Origin: a virus
IMG/VR virus record: IMGVR_UViG_3300005613_000125
Coordinates: 1-43,845 of that record
Strand: one strand, 5' to 3'
DNA: 43,845 nucleotides
The notes beneath the pieces were generated by a model that made no database searches, had not been told where the DNA came from, and worked only from the letters and a program-made list of their open reading frames with translations. Positions within the stretch are counted from its first letter, which is position 1, and each line of letters opens with the position of its first letter. The translations under genes were made by a program, and so were the position numbers. Shown piece by piece: positions 16,588 to 23,882 of the stretch.

Positions 16588-17127
16588 ATGGCAAAAAAGA
16601 AAGAAGAAAACGTTGAAAACGTTGAAAACGTTGAAAACGTTGAAAATGTTGAAACATCGAAGCGTGAGATTGAACACATCGCTGGGGATAAGCCTGACGA
16701 TGGGAAGGAATATCTCCACACAAACATAGGCTTTTCCCGTGACTCAACTGTAAAGTATGAGATTTACTGGCCTGTACCCATCACGGGCATCACAGAGGAC
16801 TTGGATGCACTTTCCCAGGAATGCCAGGAGCGTTATGACTGTGGACTTGCGGATATGATAAGGAGTGGAGTGAGGCAACTTACCACACGGCCAAATTACA
16901 AAGACGTGGGATTTGATGAAGTTGGTATTCTCAAAGACAATGGACACGCATTGATGCAGCAGATGGCGGATTTCTACAAAGTTGGCCAGAGAGTCGCCGG
17001 TGAAGGTGTCAAGTCCAAAGCCGCGAAACTTGACAACCTGGCTGCAAAACATGGCGCAGGTTCCATTGAAGAACTTGAGGCAAAATTGGCAAAGATGGAA
17101 CAACTTGAAAGAGAAGGAAAACTGTAG
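16588..17127 (+). CDS. First early-unit protein, unknown, with VEN tandem repeat
   Basis: 179 residues from ATG 16588 (GAGGAG six bases upstream); the frame extends further upstream only through palindrome copy 7. Residues about 7-22 are a VEN tandem repeat encoded by five 9-base units (GAAAACGTT). The core region (KYEIYWPVPITGITEDLDALS, then ERYDCGLADMIRSGVRQL) looks like a compact helical domain, ending in an EELEAKLAKMEQLERE coiled coil. Codon use differs from the neighbours (CGT, GCG, GCC and GGC are common and AGA is rare), a sign of separate origin. Placed first behind the strong early promoter; function unknown. Confidence 0.8.
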   Translation: MAKKKEENVENVENVENVENVETSKREIEHIAGDKPDDGKEYLHTNIGFSRDSTVKYEIYWPVPITGITEDLDALSQECQERYDCGLADMIRSGVRQLTTRPNYKDVGFDEVGILKDNGHALMQQMADFYKVGQRVAGEGVKSKAAKLDNLAAKHGAGSIEELEAKLAKMEQLEREGKL

Positions 17128-17214
17128 GATTAATTAACCAAAGGCGAGTAAGGATTAAATTGTTAAAGAACTCTTTTACATTTTACTAACCCTTTAGAGA
17201 AAGGAGTAAATGTT

Positions 17215-17355
17215 ATGTCAGAGATTAAAACTATTGATAAGTTACCAAGGAGTTTGTTAATTAAATTGGCTATAGAATTCGGTTTCAGGGAGTATATGAT
17301 AACTGATGAAGTATCTGATTACTGTTTAGCTGATTTTATATCCAGATCTATCTAA
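17215..17355 (+). CDS. 46-residue small protein
   Basis: ATG 17215 preceded by AAAGGAG. The product (start MSEIKTIDKLPRSLLIKLAI) is helical. No family recognised. Supported by ribosome site and by the regular spacing of short early genes. Confidence 0.55.
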   Translation: MSEIKTIDKLPRSLLIKLAIEFGFREYMITDEVSDYCLADFISRSI

Positions 17356-17375
17356 AAAGAAAGGAGAAAAACATC

Positions 17376-17519
17376 ATGACAAAGACGTTTGAAATTTATT
17401 TTAGTGATTTAACCAAAGAGGCTCAAGAGGAACTTTGCAAGGCTTTTGAGACAACTAAAGAAGAGGAAAATTGGGATGTCTTTTCCTTAGCTACAATAGA
17501 AAGAGAGGAAGGATGCTAA
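17376..17519 (+). CDS. 47-residue acidic small protein
   Basis: ATG 17376 preceded by AAAGGAG. It starts MTKTFEIYFSDLTKEAQEEL, an amphipathic segment, and ends with one cysteine. Followed by two consecutive hairpins that may end the first early transcript segment. Unknown function. Confidence 0.6.
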   Translation: MTKTFEIYFSDLTKEAQEELCKAFETTKEEENWDVFSLATIEREEGC

Positions 17520-17537
17520 AAAACACTCCCACCTAAA

Positions 17538-17607
17538 AGAAAGCCTGCCGTAGCTTTCTCCTACCCCTAAATAGCCCATACTCTTACGCCGGAGAGTATG
17601 GGCTATT
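17538..17607 (+). terminator. Tandem hairpins in the early unit
   Basis: First hairpin AGAAAGC/GCTTTCT (17538-17559, loop 8). Second, a perfect 15-bp stem AATAGCCCATACTCT with its complement (17570-17584 and 17593-17607, loop 8). No uridine run follows, so it may be a transcript-processing or attenuating element rather than a simple terminator. Confidence 0.55.
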
Positions 17608-17623
17608 CCTCTTCCACCCTATT

Positions 17624-17654
17624 CTATATTGATTCAAAAAATGAATCAATGAAG
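17624..17654. repeat. Dispersed palindrome copy 8
   Basis: Arms ATTGATTCA and TGAATCAAT around AAAAA, flanks CTAT and GAAG (the only copy with GAAG instead of NTAG). It follows the hairpins and precedes the gene at 17726. Confidence 0.95.
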
Positions 17655-17725
17655 TTATTAAATCAACAAATGGAGGAAAAGAATAATTACTATAAAACTT
17701 CCAATTTTCCCTATTTTGTGTTACA

Positions 17726-17971
17726 ATGATGACCATGTACAAAATGAAAACACTCTTAATGATATTAACCTTAATCTTGGGAATTGCCTCTCCTCTTGCC
17801 TACCCAAGGTGGACACTGGAAGAGGACATTAGAATTCTCAAGGCTAAGTGTCAAGAAATTTATCCTGTTGCTTCTTTGGAAATCGACCCAGAGACACAAA
17901 ATCTATTAATTAAGTGGAAGGGAGGTGACTCCTATGGAAGAGTGGTGAAGGGAGAGATCTATGGGAAGTAA
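17726..17971 (+). CDS. Small exported protein
   Basis: 81 residues with an N-terminal signal-like stretch (MKTLLMILTLILGIASPLAYP, cleavage probably after AYP or nearby), then a charged domain of about 55 residues with an ILKAKCQEIYP segment. No ribosome site is obvious at ATG 17726; ATG 17744 (MKTLL) is a possible start. Probably secreted or periplasmic; function unknown. Confidence 0.6.
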   Translation: MMTMYKMKTLLMILTLILGIASPLAYPRWTLEEDIRILKAKCQEIYPVASLEIDPETQNLLIKWKGGDSYGRVVKGEIYGK

Positions 17972-17999
17972 GATAATTTAAGAGAAAGGAGAAAGAAAG

Positions 18000-18434
18000 A
18001 TGACACTAAGAACTGGAACAAGAGCATGGAAGGTAGTTACAAAAGATAGAAAAAGTGTAGTACCTATGTTATTAATGAATGAATTTGCTAGGGAAATAAG
18101 TCGCAAAGAAAAATTAAAACTAATAGATAAATTATATGACAGAAAAGTGTTCAAAACCTACCACCCTAACTCAATAATAAGAGCAAATAAAGGTCTTCCT
18201 CCACTTACAGCATTTAAAAGTGCTGAGATGGCGCATAGATGGAAGAATTGTTTTACCTGTCTACGAAGTACAATCGTTATACCTATTATAGGATACAAAG
18301 AAGAGGAATTATTACTCTCTTCATTTAAGTGGGCTATTTTTAGCGATACTCTTTTACTAAAAATTGATACTTTCTTGCGCCATAGCAGAATCGATGGAGC
18401 AATAGGGTTCAGAAAAATTAAAGTAATAGAATAA
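18000..18434 (+). CDS. Hypothetical early protein
   Basis: 144 residues, AAAGGAG before ATG 18000. Mostly basic (RTGTRAWKVVTKDRKSV), with a cysteine pair CFTC (about residues 83-86) and helical segments. It lies after the exported-protein gene in the early unit. No assignment. Confidence 0.65.
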   Translation: MTLRTGTRAWKVVTKDRKSVVPMLLMNEFAREISRKEKLKLIDKLYDRKVFKTYHPNSIIRANKGLPPLTAFKSAEMAHRWKNCFTCLRSTIVIPIIGYKEEELLLSSFKWAIFSDTLLLKIDTFLRHSRIDGAIGFRKIKVIE

Positions 18435-18467
18435 ACTATCAATCAAAAAAAAAGGAAGGAGAAAAGA

Positions 18468-18656
18468 ATGAATACAACCCAGCAATATGCAGAAAGAGCT
18501 ATCCTTCTCAAGAACCTCCTCCAGCGTATAGTCCCCAAGAGAGGAAAAGAGGAAGAATATTCTCTTAAGGGAATAATAACCCAGGAAGAGAGAAATGCTA
18601 TAGTTGTGGGACTTCATGAGATGAAAGAGGTGATGGCAAGGAGGAGGCTTAGGTAA
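18468..18656 (+). CDS. 62-residue small basic protein
   Basis: ATG 18468 preceded by GGAAGGAG. Helical and rich in R/K/E (MNTTQQYAERAILLKNLLQR, then EEMARRRLR-type tail). No family recognised. Tightly spaced with the coiled-coil gene that follows. Confidence 0.65.
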   Translation: MNTTQQYAERAILLKNLLQRIVPKRGKEEEYSLKGIITQEERNAIVVGLHEMKEVMARRRLR

Positions 18657-18672
18657 AGAAGGGAGGAAGGAA

Positions 18673-19050
18673 ATGGTAGATAAATTTAGCTACCTCTTAC
18701 AGTCTGTGATGGAAGAGAAAGCGAAGAAGTTCTCCAAATTCTCTCAAGAGACTCCTCTAGCCATACCTTCCACAGAGGAGGAAAGGAAGATTGAGATTAA
18801 TCTTCTCAAGAAGACAATGACTAATCTCTATAAACAGATCAAAGAAGGGAGAGAAATACTAAGAGAAAAAGAAGCCTCCTTTGTCTCAATGGGAGATTAC
18901 AAGTATACTCTTGAGAAGTTTGATGTCCCAGTGATTAAAATCACTAAAAAGAAAACCTGCTCTCTGAAAAAAGAAAAAGAAGATCTCTTGAGAAAACTTG
19001 AGGGTATGTCTCCAGAAAGATTAGAGAAGCTTAAGCAAATAAAGCTATAG
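18673..19050 (+). CDS. Coiled-coil protein, unknown
   Basis: 125 residues, GGAAGG before ATG 18673. Long helix between residues about 35 and 70 (EERKIEINLLKKTMTNLYKQ) and a C-terminal helix (EKEDLLRKLEGMSPERLEKL). Could be a structural or accessory factor of the early program; nothing decisive. Confidence 0.7.
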   Translation: MVDKFSYLLQSVMEEKAKKFSKFSQETPLAIPSTEEERKIEINLLKKTMTNLYKQIKEGREILREKEASFVSMGDYKYTLEKFDVPVIKITKKKTCSLKKEKEDLLRKLEGMSPERLEKLKQIKL

Positions 19051-19071
19051 AAGGAAAAGAGGTAACAAAGA

Positions 19072-19512
19072 ATGGAAAGAGGATATAGCATAGTGGCACT
19101 TGACAATCCAAAAACATCAGCTAATGTTGGTTCAGCTATGCGAGCAGTTGGAGTATATGGAGCAGTAGCACTCGTATATAGTGGCAATAGATATAAGCCT
19201 AGCAATATTGATACTATGAAGCACCACCGTCATGCTCCTTTAATTAGATCTGATAACTTACATGATATTGTCCCCTACAACTGTACACCAGTTGCTGTAG
19301 ATTTAATTAAAGAAGCAATTCCCTTGCCAGAATATCAACATCCAGAACGAGCGTTCTACATCTTTGGTGCAGAAGATGCAACTCTCGCAAATAGAATCTT
19401 GTCATGGTGTAGAGATATTGTTTATATTCCTACTCGCAGATGTATGAACTTAGCCGCAACTGTTAATGTAGTTCTTTATGATAGAATGTCAAAACAATTA
19501 ACAAGTAGATAA
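19072..19512 (+). CDS. SPOUT-family RNA 2'-O-methyltransferase (TrmH/SpoU-like)
   Basis: 146 residues, the length of a stand-alone SPOUT catalytic domain. Motif 1 ALDNPKTSANVGSAMRAVG (N18, R24) carries the family's N-x-G and conserved arginine. Motif 2 is FGAED (residues 98-102). Motif 3 is IPTRRCMNLAATVNVVLYDR, with N126 where the knot-forming motif 'SLNvsvA' sits. Members methylate ribose of tRNA or rRNA with S-adenosylmethionine. The substrate here cannot be read; host tRNA or the phage RNA at 23632 are possible (inference). Uncommon among phage genes. Confidence 0.85.
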   Translation: MERGYSIVALDNPKTSANVGSAMRAVGVYGAVALVYSGNRYKPSNIDTMKHHRHAPLIRSDNLHDIVPYNCTPVAVDLIKEAIPLPEYQHPERAFYIFGAEDATLANRILSWCRDIVYIPTRRCMNLAATVNVVLYDRMSKQLTSR

Positions 19513-19515
19513 CCT

Positions 19516-19932
19516 ATGCCTTATAGTCTAACTTATAACCCTCAGAAATATGAAGAAGTAGAGAAATATCTCTCTCATCTTTCTGAGATAGAAGAGGGAA
19601 AAGCGTTGGTTATTCAAACATCCTCACAGGAGGAGTTAGATAAGCTAACTTGGCTCTTCTATGACTACCTCCACTTAATCGGAGCAACTTCTCTCTATTC
19701 TATAAAGAAAGTATTTTATAATCTTTGTATAGGAAAGAAAAAACCTTCCCTCTCAAATCTTGTCAATGCTACTCCAAAGACCCTAACTCAAGAAGTTGAT
19801 GATATTCTCCAAACTCTTATAGCTTCTCCTGCTCCAAGAAAGAAGATTATAGAGCTTGTGGAGAGTAGAAATTACTCCTGGACCTCTCTTGGGTTACTCT
19901 TACTTGAATATAGTAGAGTAATGGGAGAATAA
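19516..19932 (+). CDS. Hypothetical protein after the RNA methyltransferase
   Basis: 138 residues starting three bases after the SPOUT stop, without a strong ribosome site, so it is probably coupled to it. Helical and leucine-rich; a TSSQEELDKLTWLFYDYLHL segment and a C-terminal LLLLEYSRVMGE. No motif recognised. Confidence 0.65.
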   Translation: MPYSLTYNPQKYEEVEKYLSHLSEIEEGKALVIQTSSQEELDKLTWLFYDYLHLIGATSLYSIKKVFYNLCIGKKKPSLSNLVNATPKTLTQEVDDILQTLIASPAPRKKIIELVESRNYSWTSLGLLLLEYSRVMGE

Positions 19933-20006
19933 AAGGGAAAGGGAAGAGTACTCTGCCTAACTCAAGAACTCTCAGATCAGCATTTGCTGAGGAAGTGAGG
20001 TGGAAG

Positions 20007-20252
20007 ATGGAAATAATAGATTTTCAGGGAAGCAAAGTACCAGCAACATATCTCGGCGACGGAGTCTATACTATTTTTGATGGCTATGGTATTTGGCTTC
20101 ATGCTAACGATCACAAAAATCCCACAGACAAAGTTTACCTTGAGCCTTCAGTAATGGAAGCCCTGAAAAGGTTTGAGAAAGACTTAATGAGTTGCGAGAA
20201 AAAGGATGAAGGAAAGGAACCCGAGAATTTGGCCAGAACTAACTATAAGTAA
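20007..20252 (+). CDS. Small conserved-type early protein (GYGIWLHAND)
   Basis: 81 residues from ATG 20007 (an upstream GTG at 19995 is weaker). The centre, DGVYTIFDGYGIWLHANDHK then PTDKVYLEPSVMEALKRF, is the kind of compact motif that recurs in early regions of uncultured phages. No function is known. It overlaps the next zinc protein gene by 47 bases. Confidence 0.7.
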   Translation: MEIIDFQGSKVPATYLGDGVYTIFDGYGIWLHANDHKNPTDKVYLEPSVMEALKRFEKDLMSCEKKDEGKEPENLARTNYK

Positions 20253-20427
20253 AAAAGACAACAAGCATAGGTTTGAAAGCTGTCTATTCTACAACGTTTG
20301 CCTTAGCGAGGCAGCAAAAAAGCATTGGTCTTCATTTACTTGCTATTTTTGCAGCTACAATCCTCTTTGGAAAGGAGGCGAAGAAAATGAAAACTTACAC
20401 AGAAGCAATACATGCAAAAAGAGTTAA
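20206..20427 (+). CDS. Cysteine-rich small protein
   Basis: 73 residues, start ATG 20206 preceded by GAGAAAAAGG. Cysteine pattern CLFYNVC then CYFCSY, likely zinc-binding. It overlaps both neighbouring genes, so the three form a compact block. Start site uncertain. Confidence 0.6.
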   Translation: MKERNPRIWPELTISKKDNKHRFESCLFYNVCLSEAAKKHWSSFTCYFCSYNPLWKGGEENENLHRSNTCKKS

Positions 20428-20692
20428 AAAGATGCTTGGGAGAAAAGATCCTTGTATTCATTGTCCAGGTGCTCCAAACCTTCTGAGTGGCAAAGGATTA
20501 CTTAAAGGATATACAGAAGGAGATCGTATTCTATCTAGTAACCAAATTTGTACTATATGTAGAAAATTTGTCAAGGCTAAGTATTGCCCTTGCACAAATT
20601 TCGGCACGGAAGAAGCGATAAAACGAACTTGGATAGCCCTGGAAGAGAAAGGATATCTGGAAGAGAAAGGAGAAAAACAACATGAGAGATGA
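20387..20692 (+). CDS. Zinc-binding-type protein
   Basis: 101 residues from ATG 20387, with GGAGG eight bases upstream. The cysteine pattern is CIHC, CTIC and CPC (about residues 23-26, 56-59 and 68-70). The segment EEAIKRTWIALEEKGYLE is a helix typical of small phage zinc proteins. Sits just before the exonuclease gene, which it overlaps by 11 bases. Confidence 0.7.
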   Translation: MKTYTEAIHAKRVKKMLGRKDPCIHCPGAPNLLSGKGLLKGYTEGDRILSSNQICTICRKFVKAKYCPCTNFGTEEAIKRTWIALEEKGYLEEKGEKQHER

Positions 20693-21614
20693 AGAACTTA
20701 GAGCTGCTGGTCCACCAAACACTTTTGACAATACTCTCCTAACTGGATGGCAAAAGTGTCATAGACAAACCTACTGGTTCCTTAGGAGGCTTACTACCCA
20801 GAGGACTCCATCTTACTTTATCTATGGGAGGGCATGGGGAGTAACGCTTAATAAATGGCACTCAACAGAGGGAGAGAACAAGGAGATAAGGGTGACGAAG
20901 GCTCTTCTTGCTGGAAGGAAGGTGTGGGACAGTGAACCTATAGAGATCTATGAGAATCGTCCCAACGACACCTGGCAAGGGCTGGAGGCTATGTTTGAAT
21001 GGTATGTAGAGGCTTATGGAGAAGAAGAGCCCTGGAGGCAAATAGGAGACGAAGTAGGTTTCCGCTTCCCCATCCCTAACACTACTTTATTCTACGGAGG
21101 AAGTCTTGATGCATATATAGAGTGGGAGCCTTATGGAGTCATGTCAAGAGAGGACAAAGCCCCAGGAAGCTACCTTACCCAGGGCTATAGGGATCAATGG
21201 AGTCATGTTAGTCAAATCTCCGGTTACCTTTGGGCTCTCCACCAGCTTGTTGAAAAACCCTTTGGAGTTATGATGAACATCTCTTCCAAGAGGCCAAGAA
21301 AGGACAATCTCCTCCGCTTTGGTAGGGATCTCCAGACTAGAAGTGAGTGGAGAATAGCAGAGTTCATGAAAGACACTGTGGCTATGTGTGATGAATTTAG
21401 GAGAGAGTGGGACAAGGGAGGATGGTTGTGGGCTAAGACAGGGGAGAGAGATCCCTACGCTTGCTCTGGTGGACCAGGCCTCTCCCCTTGTATCTATAAA
21501 TCTCTCTGCTTACAAGAAATGCTCCCGTGGGAAATGGAAGAGAAGTATAACTTCACTGAACAATTTAGATGGAGTAAAAGAAAGTGGACTCCGTGGAACC
21601 GCTCGGGTGAATGA
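20682..21614 (+). CDS. PD-(D/E)XK exonuclease, Cas4/RecB-like with Fe-S-type cysteines
   Basis: 310 residues. The catalytic core is GGSLDAYIEWE (D143) followed by MSREDKAP (E157-D-K159), the D-(D/E)-x-K motif, then QISGYLWAL (Q178 region). Cysteines C26 and C261, C270, C276 have the N-terminal plus C-terminal spacing of the iron-sulfur cluster in Cas4 and AddB nucleases. It probably resects double-stranded DNA ends to feed the annealing proteins encoded next (Sak4-like ATPase and SSB), a phage recombination module. RBS AAAGGAG before ATG 20682. Confidence 0.78.
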   Translation: MRDEELRAAGPPNTFDNTLLTGWQKCHRQTYWFLRRLTTQRTPSYFIYGRAWGVTLNKWHSTEGENKEIRVTKALLAGRKVWDSEPIEIYENRPNDTWQGLEAMFEWYVEAYGEEEPWRQIGDEVGFRFPIPNTTLFYGGSLDAYIEWEPYGVMSREDKAPGSYLTQGYRDQWSHVSQISGYLWALHQLVEKPFGVMMNISSKRPRKDNLLRFGRDLQTRSEWRIAEFMKDTVAMCDEFRREWDKGGWLWAKTGERDPYACSGGPGLSPCIYKSLCLQEMLPWEMEEKYNFTEQFRWSKRKWTPWNRSGE

Positions 21615-21686
21615 TCATGAAGACTATGATAGATAGAAACAGATTAATGGAGAAGTTGTTGTCTATAGAGAAAGGAGAAGAAAAGA

Positions 21687-21968
21687 ATGGACAAAGATAA
21701 ATTACTCGACCACAGCATAACATTACCTAATCTTAGAAACTTGAGAAAAAAACTTACAAAAATAAGAAAAGAAGAACATTGTGTTAATATCACAATAGAG
21801 AGTTTTTTCTACAAACACGACAAACATATAGATGAGATAATATGTATCTGGGATGAATTTACTATAAAAAACTACTACGCTAGAAGTTTCACTATTGCGG
21901 AACATATAATTAATCTCTTAGAAAAAGGAGACGAAGATGCCCTTAAACAGTACAAAAAAAGACATTAA
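21687..21968 (+). CDS. Hypothetical protein before the ATPase
   Basis: 93 residues, AAAGGAG upstream, mixed charge. Overlaps the ATPase gene start by 32 bases, so translation is coupled. No motif recognised. Confidence 0.65.
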   Translation: MDKDKLLDHSITLPNLRNLRKKLTKIRKEEHCVNITIESFFYKHDKHIDEIICIWDEFTIKNYYARSFTIAEHIINLLEKGDEDALKQYKKRH

Positions 21969-22830
21969 GCAACCTACTCTACCAAAGAAAGCTTCCAAAC
22001 CTTCCATCCTTGAGGAGGCAAAATCCGCTAAGGACATGGAACTTCCAGAGAACTACAAGATAAAGGGACTCCTTGCTGGCCCAAGTGGAAGTGGAAAGAG
22101 AATGTCCTCAACCACCCTCCCAGGAAGGCTACTTCTAGTTGACTTTGATGGAAGGAAGGAGACAGTGGCTGGAATGGAGAATATAGAAACTCTTTCCTGC
22201 TATGATCCTGACCCGAAGTCTCCAAAGGGATGGATGAAGTCAGAGGAGCTAAGGAAGGATATTTGGGCCTCCGTTAGGAAAGGCAACCTCCCCTACGATG
22301 GGATTATTGAAGCTACCCTAACGAGTATGCTTCGCTATTGCATGAATTGGAGCCTACTCCTTGACCCCAAAAGAGGTCTCGGGGGGAGTCCAGCAAAGCA
22401 ACACTATATGCCTCAAATGAAGAATGTGAGTGATCATATTCTCTCCCTAAAGAGTCTTCCCCTCCACTATATCCTAACTGCCCATCTTGAAATTATTGAG
22501 GATGAAGAGATGGGAGGACTTAAATATCTCCCCAAAGCCACAGGGAAGATGAGAACAGAGATTCCTGGGTGGTTCAATGAGTGTTATTTTTGTTCTAGAG
22601 AAAAAGACAAGAATGGGAAGCTCAGGTATTACTGGACTACCGCTGGCACGGGAAGGTGGGACTTTCTCAAATCAACTCTTAACCAGCTTAATAAACATTG
22701 GAGTGATCCTATTGAGGTTAATTTTAACAAATCTCCAGTAGGGTTTAAGAGGCTTCTTGAAATGAGGTTTGGGAAGAAGAAAGGAGGTGAAAAAGAGAGA
22801 AAGGAGGAGAAAAAAATAGAAAGGAGGTGA
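21937..22830 (+). CDS. Sak4-like RecA-fold ATPase
   Basis: 297 residues, AAGGAG before ATG 21937. The sequence ENYKIKGLLAGPSGSGKRMS has a P-loop, and LLLVDFDG gives a Walker B-like strand. The residue after the P-loop lysine is R55 instead of the usual T/S, which co-ordinates magnesium, so activity may be reduced. C-terminal motif region includes PLHYILTAHLE and FNECYFCS. Sak4 proteins act as single-strand annealing or RecA-like recombinases; the SSB-like gene follows at 23079. C-terminal tail is lysine/glutamate-rich. Confidence 0.75.
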   Translation: MPLNSTKKDIKQPTLPKKASKPSILEEAKSAKDMELPENYKIKGLLAGPSGSGKRMSSTTLPGRLLLVDFDGRKETVAGMENIETLSCYDPDPKSPKGWMKSEELRKDIWASVRKGNLPYDGIIEATLTSMLRYCMNWSLLLDPKRGLGGSPAKQHYMPQMKNVSDHILSLKSLPLHYILTAHLEIIEDEEMGGLKYLPKATGKMRTEIPGWFNECYFCSREKDKNGKLRYYWTTAGTGRWDFLKSTLNQLNKHWSDPIEVNFNKSPVGFKRLLEMRFGKKKGGEKERKEEKKIERR

Positions 22831-22835
22831 AAAAG

Positions 22836-23012
22836 ATGAGTGAAAGTGAAAGTTTTATCTACGGAGAACTTAGACAAACAAAAAACAAAGTTGTCTTTGA
22901 GGCAGAAGATCCAACAAAGTGTCCTATTAAAACTTTCTACATTGAAAAATGGCATCCCTTCGCAGAAGGGAAAATACTACAGTTAACCATCCAACCAGTA
23001 GTAAAGAAATGA
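22836..23012 (+). CDS. 58-residue hypothetical protein
   Basis: ATG 22836, AAGGAGG seven bases upstream. Beta-rich composition (FIYGELRQTKNKVVFEAED). No motif. Lies between the ATPase and the SSB gene. Confidence 0.65.
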   Translation: MSESESFIYGELRQTKNKVVFEAEDPTKCPIKTFYIEKWHPFAEGKILQLTIQPVVKK

Positions 23013-23014
23013 TG

Positions 23015-23045
23015 CTTGATTGATTCATTTTTTGAATCAATATAG
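23015..23045. repeat. Dispersed palindrome copy 9
   Basis: Arms ATTGATTCA and TGAATCAAT around TTTTT, flanks CTTG and ATAG. Shares the longer context GATGCTTG on its left and ATAG on its right with copy 12. Confidence 0.95.
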
Positions 23046-23078
23046 AAGTAAACACTTTAAAGAGAAAGGAGAACAAAA

Positions 23079-23591
23079 ATGCCTACATTTACATTTAACA
23101 AGCCTGTAGAGGATATTGAGGAGCCCATTCTGCTAGAAGAAGATTGGTATCGAGCTAGGATTAAGGAGACTCCAACTATTGAACCCAACAAGAAGATGCA
23201 AGAGGATTCTACTCAAGAGGGCGCTGGACACAATCTTCTAATTAAATTGACTCTCATTGACGGAGAAGCTGAGGGAAGAAGGTTCCAGCTTTACCTCCCC
23301 TGGCCTTCGCTGGAGGACGAGGATAAGTATGATGGGATTGGAATGAAGATAAGTGATGCTAAGATGCAAAGAATCTCTAACTTTGTCGAACAATTTGGCG
23401 GAGTCGTTGATGGCACTGACATTGTAGTTGAGGAAAACATGGAAGGTTATGTCTATGTCAACAGGGGACTCGATCAGAGTGGCCAGGTTATGAGAAACAA
23501 CGTAGACCCGTTTGCTGGGTTTAAGAGTGTGAAAGAAGGTGAGGAGAACCTTCTCAATAGCAAAAGTATGGAAGATGATATTTCATTCTAA
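23079..23591 (+). CDS. Single-stranded DNA-binding protein (DUF669-like)
   Basis: 170 residues, AAAGGAG before ATG 23079. A beta-barrel-like region (NLLIKLTLIDGEAEGRRFQL; QLYLPWPSL) and a short acidic C-terminus, MEDDISF, the DD-x-x-F tip by which SSB proteins dock partner enzymes. Its place next to the Sak4-like ATPase and exonuclease supports a role in recombination/replication. OB-fold assignment is by pattern only. Confidence 0.68.
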   Translation: MPTFTFNKPVEDIEEPILLEEDWYRARIKETPTIEPNKKMQEDSTQEGAGHNLLIKLTLIDGEAEGRRFQLYLPWPSLEDEDKYDGIGMKISDAKMQRISNFVEQFGGVVDGTDIVVEENMEGYVYVNRGLDQSGQVMRNNVDPFAGFKSVKEGEENLLNSKSMEDDISF

Positions 23592-23622
23592 CTATATTGA
23601 TTCAAAAAATGAATCAATGTAG
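23592..23622. repeat. Dispersed palindrome copy 10
   Basis: Arms ATTGATTCA and TGAATCAAT around AAAAA, flanks CTAT and GTAG. Begins one base after the SSB stop codon and precedes the structured RNA by nine bases. Confidence 0.95.
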
Positions 23623-23631
23623 AATTAAAGT

Positions 23632-23848
23632 GCTGGTAGTGGCAGGAGTGGTAAGTGTGGAGACTGAAGCTTAAATCATCAGGCCACCCTAAAGGGATAC
23701 GATTGAGCTTATCTGTTCGGTAGACGCACACAGAGACCTCCTGTGGTAGAGTTAGGTGGGTAGAACTGGAGGCATCAGTTCACTCACAAACCTCTTCCAG
23801 GTTCAAATCCTGGTACCGAGAGGTGTGGCGGAATCTGTCACTGCCAGC
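23632..23848 (+). ncRNA. Structured RNA candidate with a tRNA-like domain
   Basis: A 217-base stretch with no frame of its own. The ends pair over 14 bp with two G-U wobbles (23632-23645 with 23835-23848). Inside are a 7-bp acceptor-like stem (TTCGGTA 23716-23722 with TACCGAG 23814-23820), a standard T-arm (CCAGG, loop TTCAAAT, CCTGG, 23797-23813), a 5-bp stem with 7-base loop (23729-23745), and a 12-bp hairpin with a bulged A (23756-23787). No normal D-arm or U33-type anticodon loop, so it is not an ordinary tRNA. Strand chosen because the T-loop reads on plus and neighbours are plus. Confidence 0.6.
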
Positions 23849-23882
23849 TTTTAAATTAAAAGAGAAAAGAAAGAGAAGGATT

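Noticed and set aside
16543-16588. Upstream in-frame start giving MIHFLNQCR at the first early gene, and the same at 28209
   Set aside because: Both come from translating the palindrome itself; true ribosome sites lie downstream (ATG 16588 and 28257).
21611-21700. 29-codon frame between exonuclease and next gene
   Set aside because: Possible coupled peptide but too short to support.
23716-23821. An ordinary tRNA gene
   Set aside because: T-arm and acceptor fit, but the length (about 105) is too great, there is no D-arm and neither 7-base loop has U33; treated as a tRNA-like part of a larger RNA.
23632-23848. Group I intron, permuted tRNA or tmRNA
   Set aside because: No group I core motifs found; the halves do not form a joined tRNA or tmRNA body with a CCA end.
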